NCBI GenBank assembly: GCA_936941155.1
Contig: CAKZJE010000089.1
Location: 1-64,000 of the forward strand
Direction: 5' to 3'
Source of the DNA: an uncultured Methylomonas sp.
GTDB taxonomy: Bacteria > Pseudomonadota > Gammaproteobacteria > Methylococcales > Methylomonadaceae
DNA length: 64,000 bases
Shown here: piece by piece, positions 42,367 through 49,646 of the stretch
Numbering within the stretch: position 1 is the stretch's first letter
How the letters are laid out: every line of letters begins with the position of its first letter
The notes under the pieces: generated by a model
Seen by the model: only the letters and a program-made list of their open reading frames with translations
What the model was told of the DNA's origin: nothing
Database searches by the model: none
Translations under genes and position numbers: made by a program

Positions 42367-43626
42367 ATGTTAAAAAAAGCGGTTCTGATTTCCACTTGTG
42401 CTTTTCTGTTGTCCGGCTGTTTCGGATTAGGCAAAGGTGTAACCGAAGCTTTTTTAGAAAGCCAAACCAAAAACGATACGCGCTTGTGTGAGGTTTGGGG
42501 CACGGAATTCAGCGGCATCGAGCCTTATCTGCACAAAGATAATGGCAAAATGAAAGTGCTGATGATTCACGGCGTGGGCGAGCATTTACCCGGCTATGCC
42601 ACTGAATTTGCTGAAAAATTGGCGAAAGTGCTGAATTTAACCGTGATGTCGAAACAGCATAAAAATATTGCTTTGACGGATTCTGCGGATAAATCGAAAA
42701 AACTGGGAAATTTGCGAATTGAGCGTTTTTTGGATAAATCGCAAACTAAAGAGCTGTTATTTTATGAATTAACGTGGTCAGAAATCACTGCCAAGCAAAA
42801 GGAAGTGCTGGCGTATGATAATTCGGGTGAATATTCGTTTCGGCGGGCGAAAATCAATGATTTGATGAAGAAGTTTTCCAATGACACCGGCCCCGACCCG
42901 ATTATTTATTTAGGCGATAGTAAAAACGCTATTTTAGCGGCATTTGTACAGGCTTTTTGCTGGATGACTAGCGGCGGTTGGGAGCAATTGCCGAAAGAGG
43001 GGGCGCAAAGTTGCAGTTTAAATTCGCTTGCGCCTGTGCAAACCATTGCGCATGACCATTATGCGTTTGTGGCGCATAGTTTAGGCAGTCGGATTACCAT
43101 TGATGGCTTGCAATTTATTGCGGAAAAATTGGGTTCTGCGCAACAGCAAAGTCATTCTGAGGAACAAAAACAGTTGGCGGCGGTGCTGAAAGAGAAGCAT
43201 ATTCCGATTTATATGTTGTCGAATCAGTTGCCGATGTTGCAATTGGGGCGAAAATTGCCGCAGTTGTATGGAAAAACGGTGGAATATTGTCAGCGCAGTG
43301 GGGCGCATTATGCGGAGCGGATGTTGGCGAAAACGTCGATTATTGCCTTTAGCGATCCGAATGATTTGTTGAGTTATGCGATTCCTGAGAGTTTTGCGGA
43401 AAAATATTTAGATTCGCGCCTTTGTGTTGAGGTGACGAATATCAATATTAATGTGGCGCGGGTGTTTGATGTGTTTGGTTTGGGTGAGGTGGCTAATCCT
43501 TTGGATGCGCATATTGGTTATGATACCGATGATCGGGTGGTGGGGTTGATTGCGAAAGGGATTGGCAATGAAAATACGGCGGATATTGTGAAACAGCGGT
43601 GTCGCTGGATTGAGACGATTGATTAA
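42367..43626 (+). CDS. Lipoprotein with alpha/beta-hydrolase (lipase-like) motifs
   Basis: A 419-residue protein. The signal and lipobox CAFLLSGC place lipidation at Cys18. KVLMIHGVGEHLPGYA resembles the oxyanion His-Gly region, and YAFVAHSLGSRITIDGL supplies a GxSxG-like nucleophile (HSLGS). DSRLCVEVTNININ and DAHIGYDTDDRVV supply possible Asp/His. Probably an envelope esterase or lipase; substrate unknown. Codon use resembles the core genes. Confidence 0.65.
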   Translation: MLKKAVLISTCAFLLSGCFGLGKGVTEAFLESQTKNDTRLCEVWGTEFSGIEPYLHKDNGKMKVLMIHGVGEHLPGYATEFAEKLAKVLNLTVMSKQHKNIALTDSADKSKKLGNLRIERFLDKSQTKELLFYELTWSEITAKQKEVLAYDNSGEYSFRRAKINDLMKKFSNDTGPDPIIYLGDSKNAILAAFVQAFCWMTSGGWEQLPKEGAQSCSLNSLAPVQTIAHDHYAFVAHSLGSRITIDGLQFIAEKLGSAQQQSHSEEQKQLAAVLKEKHIPIYMLSNQLPMLQLGRKLPQLYGKTVEYCQRSGAHYAERMLAKTSIIAFSDPNDLLSYAIPESFAEKYLDSRLCVEVTNININVARVFDVFGLGEVANPLDAHIGYDTDDRVVGLIAKGIGNENTADIVKQRCRWIETID

Positions 43627-43654
43627 ATATTGAAAAATAAACAGGCTGAGATTT

Positions 43655-44554
43655 ATGTCTATCAGAATATTTCGTTATAAATATGTTCCATTTAATGAAG
43701 GCTCGCTTGCAATTATCAAAGATGGAACAATGAAATTTACGAATCCAAAAGATTTTAATGACCCTTTTGATTGTTATCCAGAATTAGATATAAAAGCAAG
43801 TTTGAAGTTTGTAAGGAAAACAATAACAGCAGATGAAAAAAGTAAAGTAGATAATATTCTTAAACAGAAGAAAGGAAGGCTATCACCTGCGAAAAAATTG
43901 TTAGAACGTCAGAAGTATCTAAATAAACCCAAATATACCTCAGAAGAGTATTTTGAAAAATTTAATAATGTTGGCATTTGCTGTCTATCAAGAAACCCAC
44001 TGAATTTACTCATGTGGGCACATTATGCAAGTGAACATAAAGGATTCGTTGTAGAGTTTTCCATTCCTGTTAGAACTGATAACGAATTAACTGAGTTTGC
44101 AAAGTCAATTACTAAAGTTATTTTATCGAACGAAGTGCGGCTTGATGATATTCGAAAACTTCGTTTTGATGGTATTCAGAAACTTTTACCTTCAAAAGTT
44201 GTGTATAAACAAGATAAACCGATAATTAATTCTCCAGACGCATTTCAAAAACAGTTTCTAACCAAGTCATTGGATTGGAAATATGAACAGGAAGAGAGAG
44301 TTATTGATGATATAAGAAAAGCAGGAATACATTTTTATAACAGAGAACAAATTCTAAAATCAGTTATTGCTGGTATGCGAATGAGTGATGATAATTTTGA
44401 GATATTAAAAAAAACAATTGATGCTGTAAATAAAGAGCTTGGAATTAATGTAACGATTCACAAAGCGCAAGCCGTAAAAGGAAAGTTCGCGCTTTTTGTT
44501 CCTGATAGGGATGATTTGAATATCCATAATGATGACAATATAACGTTATCTTAA
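43655..44554 (+). CDS. DUF2971 family protein
   Basis: A 299-residue protein. RYKYVPFNEGSLAIIKDGTMKFTNPKDFNDPFDCYPEL is the DUF2971 start, then GICCLSRNPLNLLMWAHYASEHKGFVVEF and DWKYEQEERVI. Family function is unknown, and members are frequent in defence and accessory loci. It is visibly more A+T-rich than its neighbours, so probably acquired. Confidence 0.85.
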   Translation: MSIRIFRYKYVPFNEGSLAIIKDGTMKFTNPKDFNDPFDCYPELDIKASLKFVRKTITADEKSKVDNILKQKKGRLSPAKKLLERQKYLNKPKYTSEEYFEKFNNVGICCLSRNPLNLLMWAHYASEHKGFVVEFSIPVRTDNELTEFAKSITKVILSNEVRLDDIRKLRFDGIQKLLPSKVVYKQDKPIINSPDAFQKQFLTKSLDWKYEQEERVIDDIRKAGIHFYNREQILKSVIAGMRMSDDNFEILKKTIDAVNKELGINVTIHKAQAVKGKFALFVPDRDDLNIHNDDNITLS

Positions 44555-44581
44555 CCTTCACAAAAACTAACAGAGTTTTTT

Positions 44582-45238
44582 ATGTTCACCGGAATCATTT
44601 TAGCCATCGGCAGCATTGCCGCCATTCAACCCAAAGGCGGCGACGTGCGCCTCACCATCAACACAGGCAAACTCTCTTTGCGCGATGCCAACTTAGGCGA
44701 CAGCATTGCCGTAAATGGCGTATGTTTAACCGCAGTCGAACTCGGCAACCAGCACTTTTGCGCCGATGTATCGAATGAAACCCTCTCCTGCACCACGCTC
44801 AATCACGCCACCATCGGCACACCGGTGAATTTAGAACTCGCCTTAACGCCCACCACCCGCTTAGGCGGTCACATCGTCAGCGGACACGTTGACGGCATCG
44901 GCACACTGATTGAGAAAAAAAATGACGGACGCTCGATTCGCTTATCATTCAAAGCCCCCGACACGCTGGCAAAATACATCGCCGAAAAAGGCTCAATCTG
45001 CATTAACGGCATCAGTTTAACCGTCAACAGCATCAACGGCGCGGTATTTAGTGTTAATATTGTGCCCCACACTTTGCAAGAAACCACGCTCGGCATAGCA
45101 GAAGTGGGCAATCAGGTGAATTTGGAAGTCGATTTATTAGCGCGATACATGGAACGCTTAATGAAAGGCGAAAAAGCCGCGCATCCCACCTCAAATGTGA
45201 CGTTAGATTTATTGCAACAATCGGGATTTATTAAATAG
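44582..45238 (+). CDS. ribE: Riboflavin synthase, alpha chain
   Basis: A 218-residue protein with two repeated lumazine-binding domains. MFTGIILAIGSI with NGVCLTAVELG and GGHIVSGHVDG form the first; KGSICINGISLTVNSING with VNIVPHTLQETTLG form the second. It dismutates two 6,7-dimethyl-8-ribityllumazines into riboflavin. First gene of the ribE-ribBX-ribH operon. No FMN riboswitch was seen upstream. Confidence 0.95.
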   Translation: MFTGIILAIGSIAAIQPKGGDVRLTINTGKLSLRDANLGDSIAVNGVCLTAVELGNQHFCADVSNETLSCTTLNHATIGTPVNLELALTPTTRLGGHIVSGHVDGIGTLIEKKNDGRSIRLSFKAPDTLAKYIAEKGSICINGISLTVNSINGAVFSVNIVPHTLQETTLGIAEVGNQVNLEVDLLARYMERLMKGEKAAHPTSNVTLDLLQQSGFIK

Positions 45239-45372
45239 GTGACTTATTGAATTATCTGCGCCTAATAATCGGTTTTACAAAAGTATTGAAACAATAAATA
45301 TAGTTAGAACTGATTAATTTAACCGTATTGCCTAAAAGCGTTTAAAACCTATCTCATTGATTTTAAAAAACT

Positions 45373-46473
45373 ATGAACACAACGGAAGAAATTATTGCTG
45401 ATATTCAGCAAGGCAAAATGGTCATTATTATGGATGATGAAGACCGCGAAAACGAAGGCGATTTAGTGATGGCGGCATCTTTTACCCGCCCTGAAGATGT
45501 TAATTTTATGGCGCGATACGGACGCGGTTTAATTTGTTTGACGTTGACCAAAGAACGCTGTCAGCAATTAAAATTGCCGTTGATGGTGGACGAAAATAAA
45601 ACCCCGTATTCCACGAATTTCACCGTCTCCATTGAAGCGGCAAGTGGCGTAACGACTGGCATTTCAGCAGCCGACCGCGCACGAACCATTCAAGCAGCGG
45701 TGGCGAAGGATGCAAAAGCCGATGATTTAGTGCAACCGGGACATATTTTCCCGTTAATGGCGCAAGCCGGTGGCGTGTTAAATCGTGCTGGACACACCGA
45801 AGCGGGCTGTGATTTTGCACGTCTTGCAGGCGTTGAACCGGCGGCGGTGATTGTGGAAATTTTGAATGAAGACGGCTCAATGGCGCGTCGTCCTGATTTG
45901 GAACGTTTTGCCCTGCAACATAATCTGAAAATTGGCACGATTGCGGATTTAATCCATTATCGCATTGCGCATGAAAACACCTTGGAGCGCGTCAGCGAAT
46001 GTGCGTATCCCACTGAATTTGGTGAGTTTCGCTTGTATGCTTATCAAGATCGCAACGACAACAATTTGCATTTGGCTTTAGTGATGGGGCAAGTATCGGG
46101 TGATGAGCCTGTATTAGTTCGCGTTCATGCACGGAATTGGCTCGATGATATGTTTGCCTCAAAACGCAGCGATTGCAGTATGCCGATTCGGTTGGCGATG
46201 CAAAAAATTGCTGAAGAAGGACGCGGCGTGTTGGTGCTGATTCGGCAAAACGAGAACAATAAAGACTTGGCAGAATTAATTTATTCTTACCAATTGGCAG
46301 ATAACGGCGTGCCACAAAATCATTCCAGTGATACCGCCGATTGGCGCACCACAGGCACAGGAGCGCGAATTCTGGCTGATTTAGGTGTGCATAAATTGAA
46401 AGTGCTGGGAACGCAGAAAAAATATATCGGCTTGTCGGGTTTTGATTTGGAAGTCGCCGAGCATGTGGGCTAA
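45373..46473 (+). CDS. ribB: 3,4-Dihydroxy-2-butanone-4-phosphate synthase with a degenerate GTP cyclohydrolase II domain (RibBX type)
   Basis: A 366-residue protein. The N-terminal RibB half is intact: IIMDDEDRENEGDLVMAA (acidic active site), FMARYGRGLICL, and GHIFPLMAQAGGVLNRAGHTEA. The C-terminal half keeps the GCHII outline but lacks its zinc Cys set: where a functional enzyme has a CLTGDxFxSxRCDC pattern this reads NWLDDMFASKRSDC. GTP cyclohydrolase II activity is therefore unlikely and a separate ribA is needed. RibBX proteins of this kind are known in Proteobacteria. Confidence 0.92.
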   Translation: MNTTEEIIADIQQGKMVIIMDDEDRENEGDLVMAASFTRPEDVNFMARYGRGLICLTLTKERCQQLKLPLMVDENKTPYSTNFTVSIEAASGVTTGISAADRARTIQAAVAKDAKADDLVQPGHIFPLMAQAGGVLNRAGHTEAGCDFARLAGVEPAAVIVEILNEDGSMARRPDLERFALQHNLKIGTIADLIHYRIAHENTLERVSECAYPTEFGEFRLYAYQDRNDNNLHLALVMGQVSGDEPVLVRVHARNWLDDMFASKRSDCSMPIRLAMQKIAEEGRGVLVLIRQNENNKDLAELIYSYQLADNGVPQNHSSDTADWRTTGTGARILADLGVHKLKVLGTQKKYIGLSGFDLEVAEHVG

Positions 46474-46530
46474 CGTCAAAACTATCAGTTTAAAAAATTT
46501 TGTAATACTATTTAGATTAAGAGAAAAACT

Positions 46531-47007
46531 ATGTCACAAATAAAAACCTTTGAAGGTCATTTTTCCGCGCAAGGCGGTAAGTTTTGTATTGTTGCTTCGC
46601 GCTTTAATAGCTTTATTGTCGATCAGTTGGAAAACGGCGCAATTGATGCGTTAGTGCGGCACGGAGCTAATAAAGACGATATTACGTTGGTGAGAGCTCC
46701 GGGCGCATTTGAATTGCCGATTGTGATTCAACGTGTGGCTGCCACTAAAAAATACGATGCAATTATTGCAGTGGGCGCGGTGATTCGTGGCGGCACACCG
46801 CATTTTGATTATGTAGCCGGTGAATGTGTAAAAGGTTTATCGCATGTATCTTTGCAATATGATGTGCCCGTGACGTTTGGCGTATTAACTGTTGATACGA
46901 TTGAGCAAGCGATTGAGCGAGCTGGCACAAAAGCAGGGAATAAAGGCGCGGAAGCGGCTCTTTCTGCAATTGAAGTGGTGAGTTTGTTTAAAAGCATGGA
47001 AAGTTAA
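46531..47007 (+). CDS. ribH: 6,7-Dimethyl-8-ribityllumazine synthase
   Basis: A 158-residue protein. [51 protein letters not shown] with the catalytic His, and [30 protein letters not shown] are all present. It condenses the RibB product with the aminopyrimidine. A terminator follows. nusB, the usual next gene, is missing and the following 690 bases carry no gene. Confidence 0.96.
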   Translation: MSQIKTFEGHFSAQGGKFCIVASRFNSFIVDQLENGAIDALVRHGANKDDITLVRAPGAFELPIVIQRVAATKKYDAIIAVGAVIRGGTPHFDYVAGECVKGLSHVSLQYDVPVTFGVLTVDTIEQAIERAGTKAGNKGAEAALSAIEVVSLFKSMES

Positions 47008-47046
47008 TTCGTTTAGCGAAACTTTTTGAGTGCTGATTTGATTGAG

Positions 47047-47081
47047 AAGCCCTTGCTGCGAAAGTAGTGAGGGCTTTTTTT
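47047..47081 (+). terminator. Intrinsic terminator of the rib operon
   Basis: AAGCCCT pairs with AGGGCTT with an extended imperfect inner stem, followed by seven T. It lies about 40 bases past the ribH stop. Confidence 0.85.
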
Positions 47082-47203
47082 ATACAAAGTAGGTTGTGCT
47101 TTGTGTATAGAAAATCTCTTTACATGACAAAAAATAACTCATTGAAAAGCTGACAAAATACTGACTTTTTGCGAAAGAAGATACAGAGTGCAGCAAATCA
47201 ATG

Positions 47204-47338
47204 AGCTATAGAGGCTGTGAAAGTATTCAAAAAAACATCAAAATGTTATTTTTAAATTATTGATTTATCTATGATCCTGGAGTGCAAAACCTAGGTTTTG
47301 CACTCCAAAATGACAATACTTTCACAGCCTCTATAGCT
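47204..47338. mobile_element. 135-bp inverted-repeat element (MITE-like) with an internal palindrome
   Basis: A 24-base terminal arm, AGCTATAGAGGCTGTGAAAG plus TATT (47204-47227), recurs exactly inverted at 47315-47338. Inside, at 47279-47306, is a perfect palindrome (GGAGTGCAAAACC, TA, and the complement). No ORF. It lies in the gene-free stretch after ribH. Confidence 0.85.
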
Positions 47339-47387
47339 AACGCACTATAAAGTGATTATAAAATACCAGATGAAAAAAGCTTCTCAA

Positions 47388-47652
47388 CCAGCAATTCTCA
47401 TTATGAACTTCTGTTAAGTAACTAATTGAAAAATAAACAATTATTTTTTAATCTTAGCCTTTAAAGTGAGTTTTTAGAATGAAATATATTCGCCAAAATA
47501 ACTCATTTTTTGAATAAAGAGACTTTTTTGTTCAGAACTTAATCAATGCAAACATAATTTAAGCATTGATTGCGGTTGAAAATGGCTAAATTAAAAATCC
47601 CATTGTCTTATCTATTTGATTTTAAATGAGTTGCCATAATGAGAATTGCTGG
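47388..47652. mobile_element. 265-bp inverted-repeat element (MITE-like)
   Basis: Terminal arms CCAGCAATTCTCATTATG (47388-47405) and its exact reverse complement (47635-47652). The centre is A+T-rich with no ORF. Together with the element at 47204 it fills most of the 690-base gap between ribH and epmC; nothing else was recognised there. Confidence 0.8.
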
Positions 47653-47697
47653 GCTTATGCGGAGTTGTAAAATTTAAGGACTGCGTAACTCAGTTAA

Positions 47698-48240
47698 TTA
47701 ATCTAGTTTTTCTAAGCGCAAATATTGATATAAATCATCTTTGTTGAGACCTGTCAGGTCTGTTCTCGCTTGATAAACCACTTGCAGCAAAGCCTCCGTC
47801 CGCGCTGGAAAGCCATTGTGCAAATAACTTTGTAATTTCTCACGCACGGCCTGTTTAAACTCATCTGCACCCGATGTCGTGTTGCTTAAATTATCAACGC
47901 TAACATCAAATTTAATGCCACTGGCTAATGACAATGCCCATTCAAAAGCCTGAGGCACAACTTCACAACTAAAAAACAATTCTTGTTGCGCTTGCGTTCT
48001 GCCATCTGGCGCGTACCAATAGCCATAATCAGGCAATTTGCGCCGCTCTTCCCCTGCCACACACCAATGCGCCAGTTCATGCAAAGCACTGCGAAAATAG
48101 TCGTGCGTAAATTGAATTTGGGCAGGCTCGCCCAGTTGTGCGGGTTGATAGAAAGGCTCAGAAAAACCACCAATTAACACGGTGTGATAATTTTTCAGAT
48201 AATGCTGATTAATAACAGAGATAAAATCGGATAAATTCAT
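47698..48240 (-). CDS. epmC: Elongation factor P hydroxylase
   Basis: About 180 residues from MNLSDFISVINQHY; a GTG start 15 bases earlier is possible. It hydroxylates the beta-lysylated Lys of EF-P. The HELAHW metal motif with FRSAL before it, PDYGYWYAPDGRTQAQQELFFSCEVVPQAFEW, and FPARTEALL are typical. Near its C-terminus the string TDLTGL is encoded by a perfect 15-bp palindrome (47747-47761) of the ACCTGTCAGGT class. epmA and epmB are not in the window. Confidence 0.9.
   Translation of the reverse strand: MNLSDFISVINQHYLKNYHTVLIGGFSEPFYQPAQLGEPAQIQFTHDYFRSALHELAHWCVAGEERRKLPDYGYWYAPDGRTQAQQELFFSCEVVPQAFEWALSLASGIKFDVSVDNLSNTTSGADEFKQAVREKLQSYLHNGFPARTEALLQVVYQARTDLTGLNKDDLYQYLRLEKLD
47747..47761. 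repeat. ACCTGTCAGGT core palindrome inside epmC
   Basis: AGACCTGTCAGGTCT is a perfect palindrome with one central base, translated as part of RTDLTGLN near the EpmC C-terminus. It is a short core of the class found at 42311 and 35363. Could be a coincidence of codons. Confidence 0.5.
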
Positions 48241-48256
48241 GTGTGGAACTAACACT

Positions 48257-48286
48257 GGCTTTTCAGGTTTAAAAACCTGAAAAGCC
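48257..48286. repeat. Palindrome between cpoB and epmC
   Basis: GGCTTTTCAGGTTT and its reverse complement flank AA. It lies 12 bases past the cpoB stop (minus strand) and just before epmC. It could end cpoB transcription, but there is no T-run. Confidence 0.75.
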
Positions 48287-48297
48287 TTAGATTGTTT

Positions 48298-49005
48298 TTA
48301 AAGTCTTGCTGCGATTTTTTTCTTAGCCGCTAAATTTGCACCGTTGGTATTAGGATAATTTTGAATAACATAATCAAAATATTCTTTCGCTTTCGGTTTA
48401 TTGTTCAGAACCAACAAAGTGTCACCCATTTTGAACATCGCATCAGGAATTTTGTCACTTTTCGGGTAATTGCGAGCGACGAGGTCAAATGCTCGCACTG
48501 CCCCTGTTTTATCGCCTTTATTCAGCAATGCTACGCCTATCCAATATTGCGAATTATCCGCATAATCACCGTTAGGATAAGTGGTTATAACACTTTGAAA
48601 GCCTTGTTGTGCTTGTGTGTAATCACCTACTTTTAACGCATTAGAAGCATTGTTATAACGCGTTTTTTCGTCAGCAAGAGCACCTGCGGGTACTGAGGCA
48701 ATGAACGCTGGCGCAGCATTAGCAACTTTGCCACCGCCTAAATCGGCAACTCGTTTTTGCAAATCTGCATTAACACGTTGCAAATAATCAATTGCGTTGC
48801 TTTGTTCTTGAACTTTATTTTTTAAATCATTAACGTCTGATTGCACTTTGTTCAAGTTAGTCACTTGATCATAGCTAGGAATCGTTTGTGCAGGAACATT
48901 CGCAGGCGGAACTGAATTGCTATTCGTTGAACTGTCTAATACAGGAGGTCCTGCATATACATTAGTAACACACGCAGTTAAAAGAAGAAAGTAAGGTATT
49001 TTCAT
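48298..49005 (-). CDS. cpoB: Cell division coordinator CpoB (YbgF)
   Basis: A 235-residue protein with an N-terminal signal (MKIPYFLLLTACVTNVYA). A coiled coil follows (VQSDVNDLKNKVQEQSNAI, DYLQRVNADLQKRVADL) and then three TPR units from YNNASNALKVGDYTQAQQGF onward. It tunes PBP1B with the Tol system. It is usually the last gene of tol-pal; here it stands alone, so tol-pal is elsewhere. Confidence 0.88.
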   Translation of the reverse strand: MKIPYFLLLTACVTNVYAGPPVLDSSTNSNSVPPANVPAQTIPSYDQVTNLNKVQSDVNDLKNKVQEQSNAIDYLQRVNADLQKRVADLGGGKVANAAPAFIASVPAGALADEKTRYNNASNALKVGDYTQAQQGFQSVITTYPNGDYADNSQYWIGVALLNKGDKTGAVRAFDLVARNYPKSDKIPDAMFKMGDTLLVLNNKPKAKEYFDYVIQNYPNTNGANLAAKKKIAARL

Positions 49006-49108
49006 TGTAAATTCTCTGTGGTTAAAGAAAGGTATCAGTTAAGGATAGTTTATCCAACGAATTCTGGGGAGTTTTTTTTAATAAAATTGTGCAAAAATAC
49101 GACTACGT

Positions 49109-49447
49109 TTAGCGTTTGTTTTTTTCAGCACAATGAATACACGTTCCGATAAATGGCAGAATTTTTAAGCGTTCAGGGTTTACAGGCTCGCCACATTCCA
49201 CACACATTCCATAGTCGCCTTCATCAATTCTTTTAATGGCTTGTCTAACTTGCGCTATTTCATCGCGAGTGAAATTTCCTAAAAAATCAACGACTTCACT
49301 ATTTTCAAGCTCGGTTGCTTGTTCTTCAAAATCATGTGATAACGGCTCATTAGCGTGGGTGATGTTGTCGGTTATTTTATGGAAGCGTTGTTCTAATTCA
49401 GCTAATAATGCCACTAATTGACTGCGCACTTCGGTATAGTTATCCAT
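49109..49447 (-). CDS. DksA/TraR-family C4 zinc-finger protein
   Basis: A 112-residue protein. An acidic coiled coil is followed by CVECGEPVNPERLKILPFIGTCIHC, a C4 finger (CxxC-17-CxxC), and DEGDYGMCVECGEPV is the usual DksA/TraR pattern. It is shorter than DksA (about 150) and lacks the DxxDxA coiled-coil tip, so it is more like the small TraR/YbiI-type proteins. It may bind the RNA polymerase secondary channel. Confidence 0.85.
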   Translation of the reverse strand: MDNYTEVRSQLVALLAELEQRFHKITDNITHANEPLSHDFEEQATELENSEVVDFLGNFTRDEIAQVRQAIKRIDEGDYGMCVECGEPVNPERLKILPFIGTCIHCAEKNKR

Positions 49448-49646
49448 GTTTTTAGTTTTGTTTTGAGTTGTGACCAGTGCGTTATTGTAGCAAAGTTCCG
49501 CTGAAATCGCTGTGCGGATAAAGATGACGGCTTCAAGATAAAACCATTAAAATGGCGATGTTTGCGGTTTGTGGCTCATCATTAAACCGAGTTTTTACTG
49601 ACGGTAACTATCTCATTCCAAAAATTTAACAAACAATCCCAACATA

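Noticed and set aside
44555-45372. FMN riboswitch before ribE or between ribE and ribBX
   Set aside because: I looked for the RFN-element core sequences and saw none in either leader.
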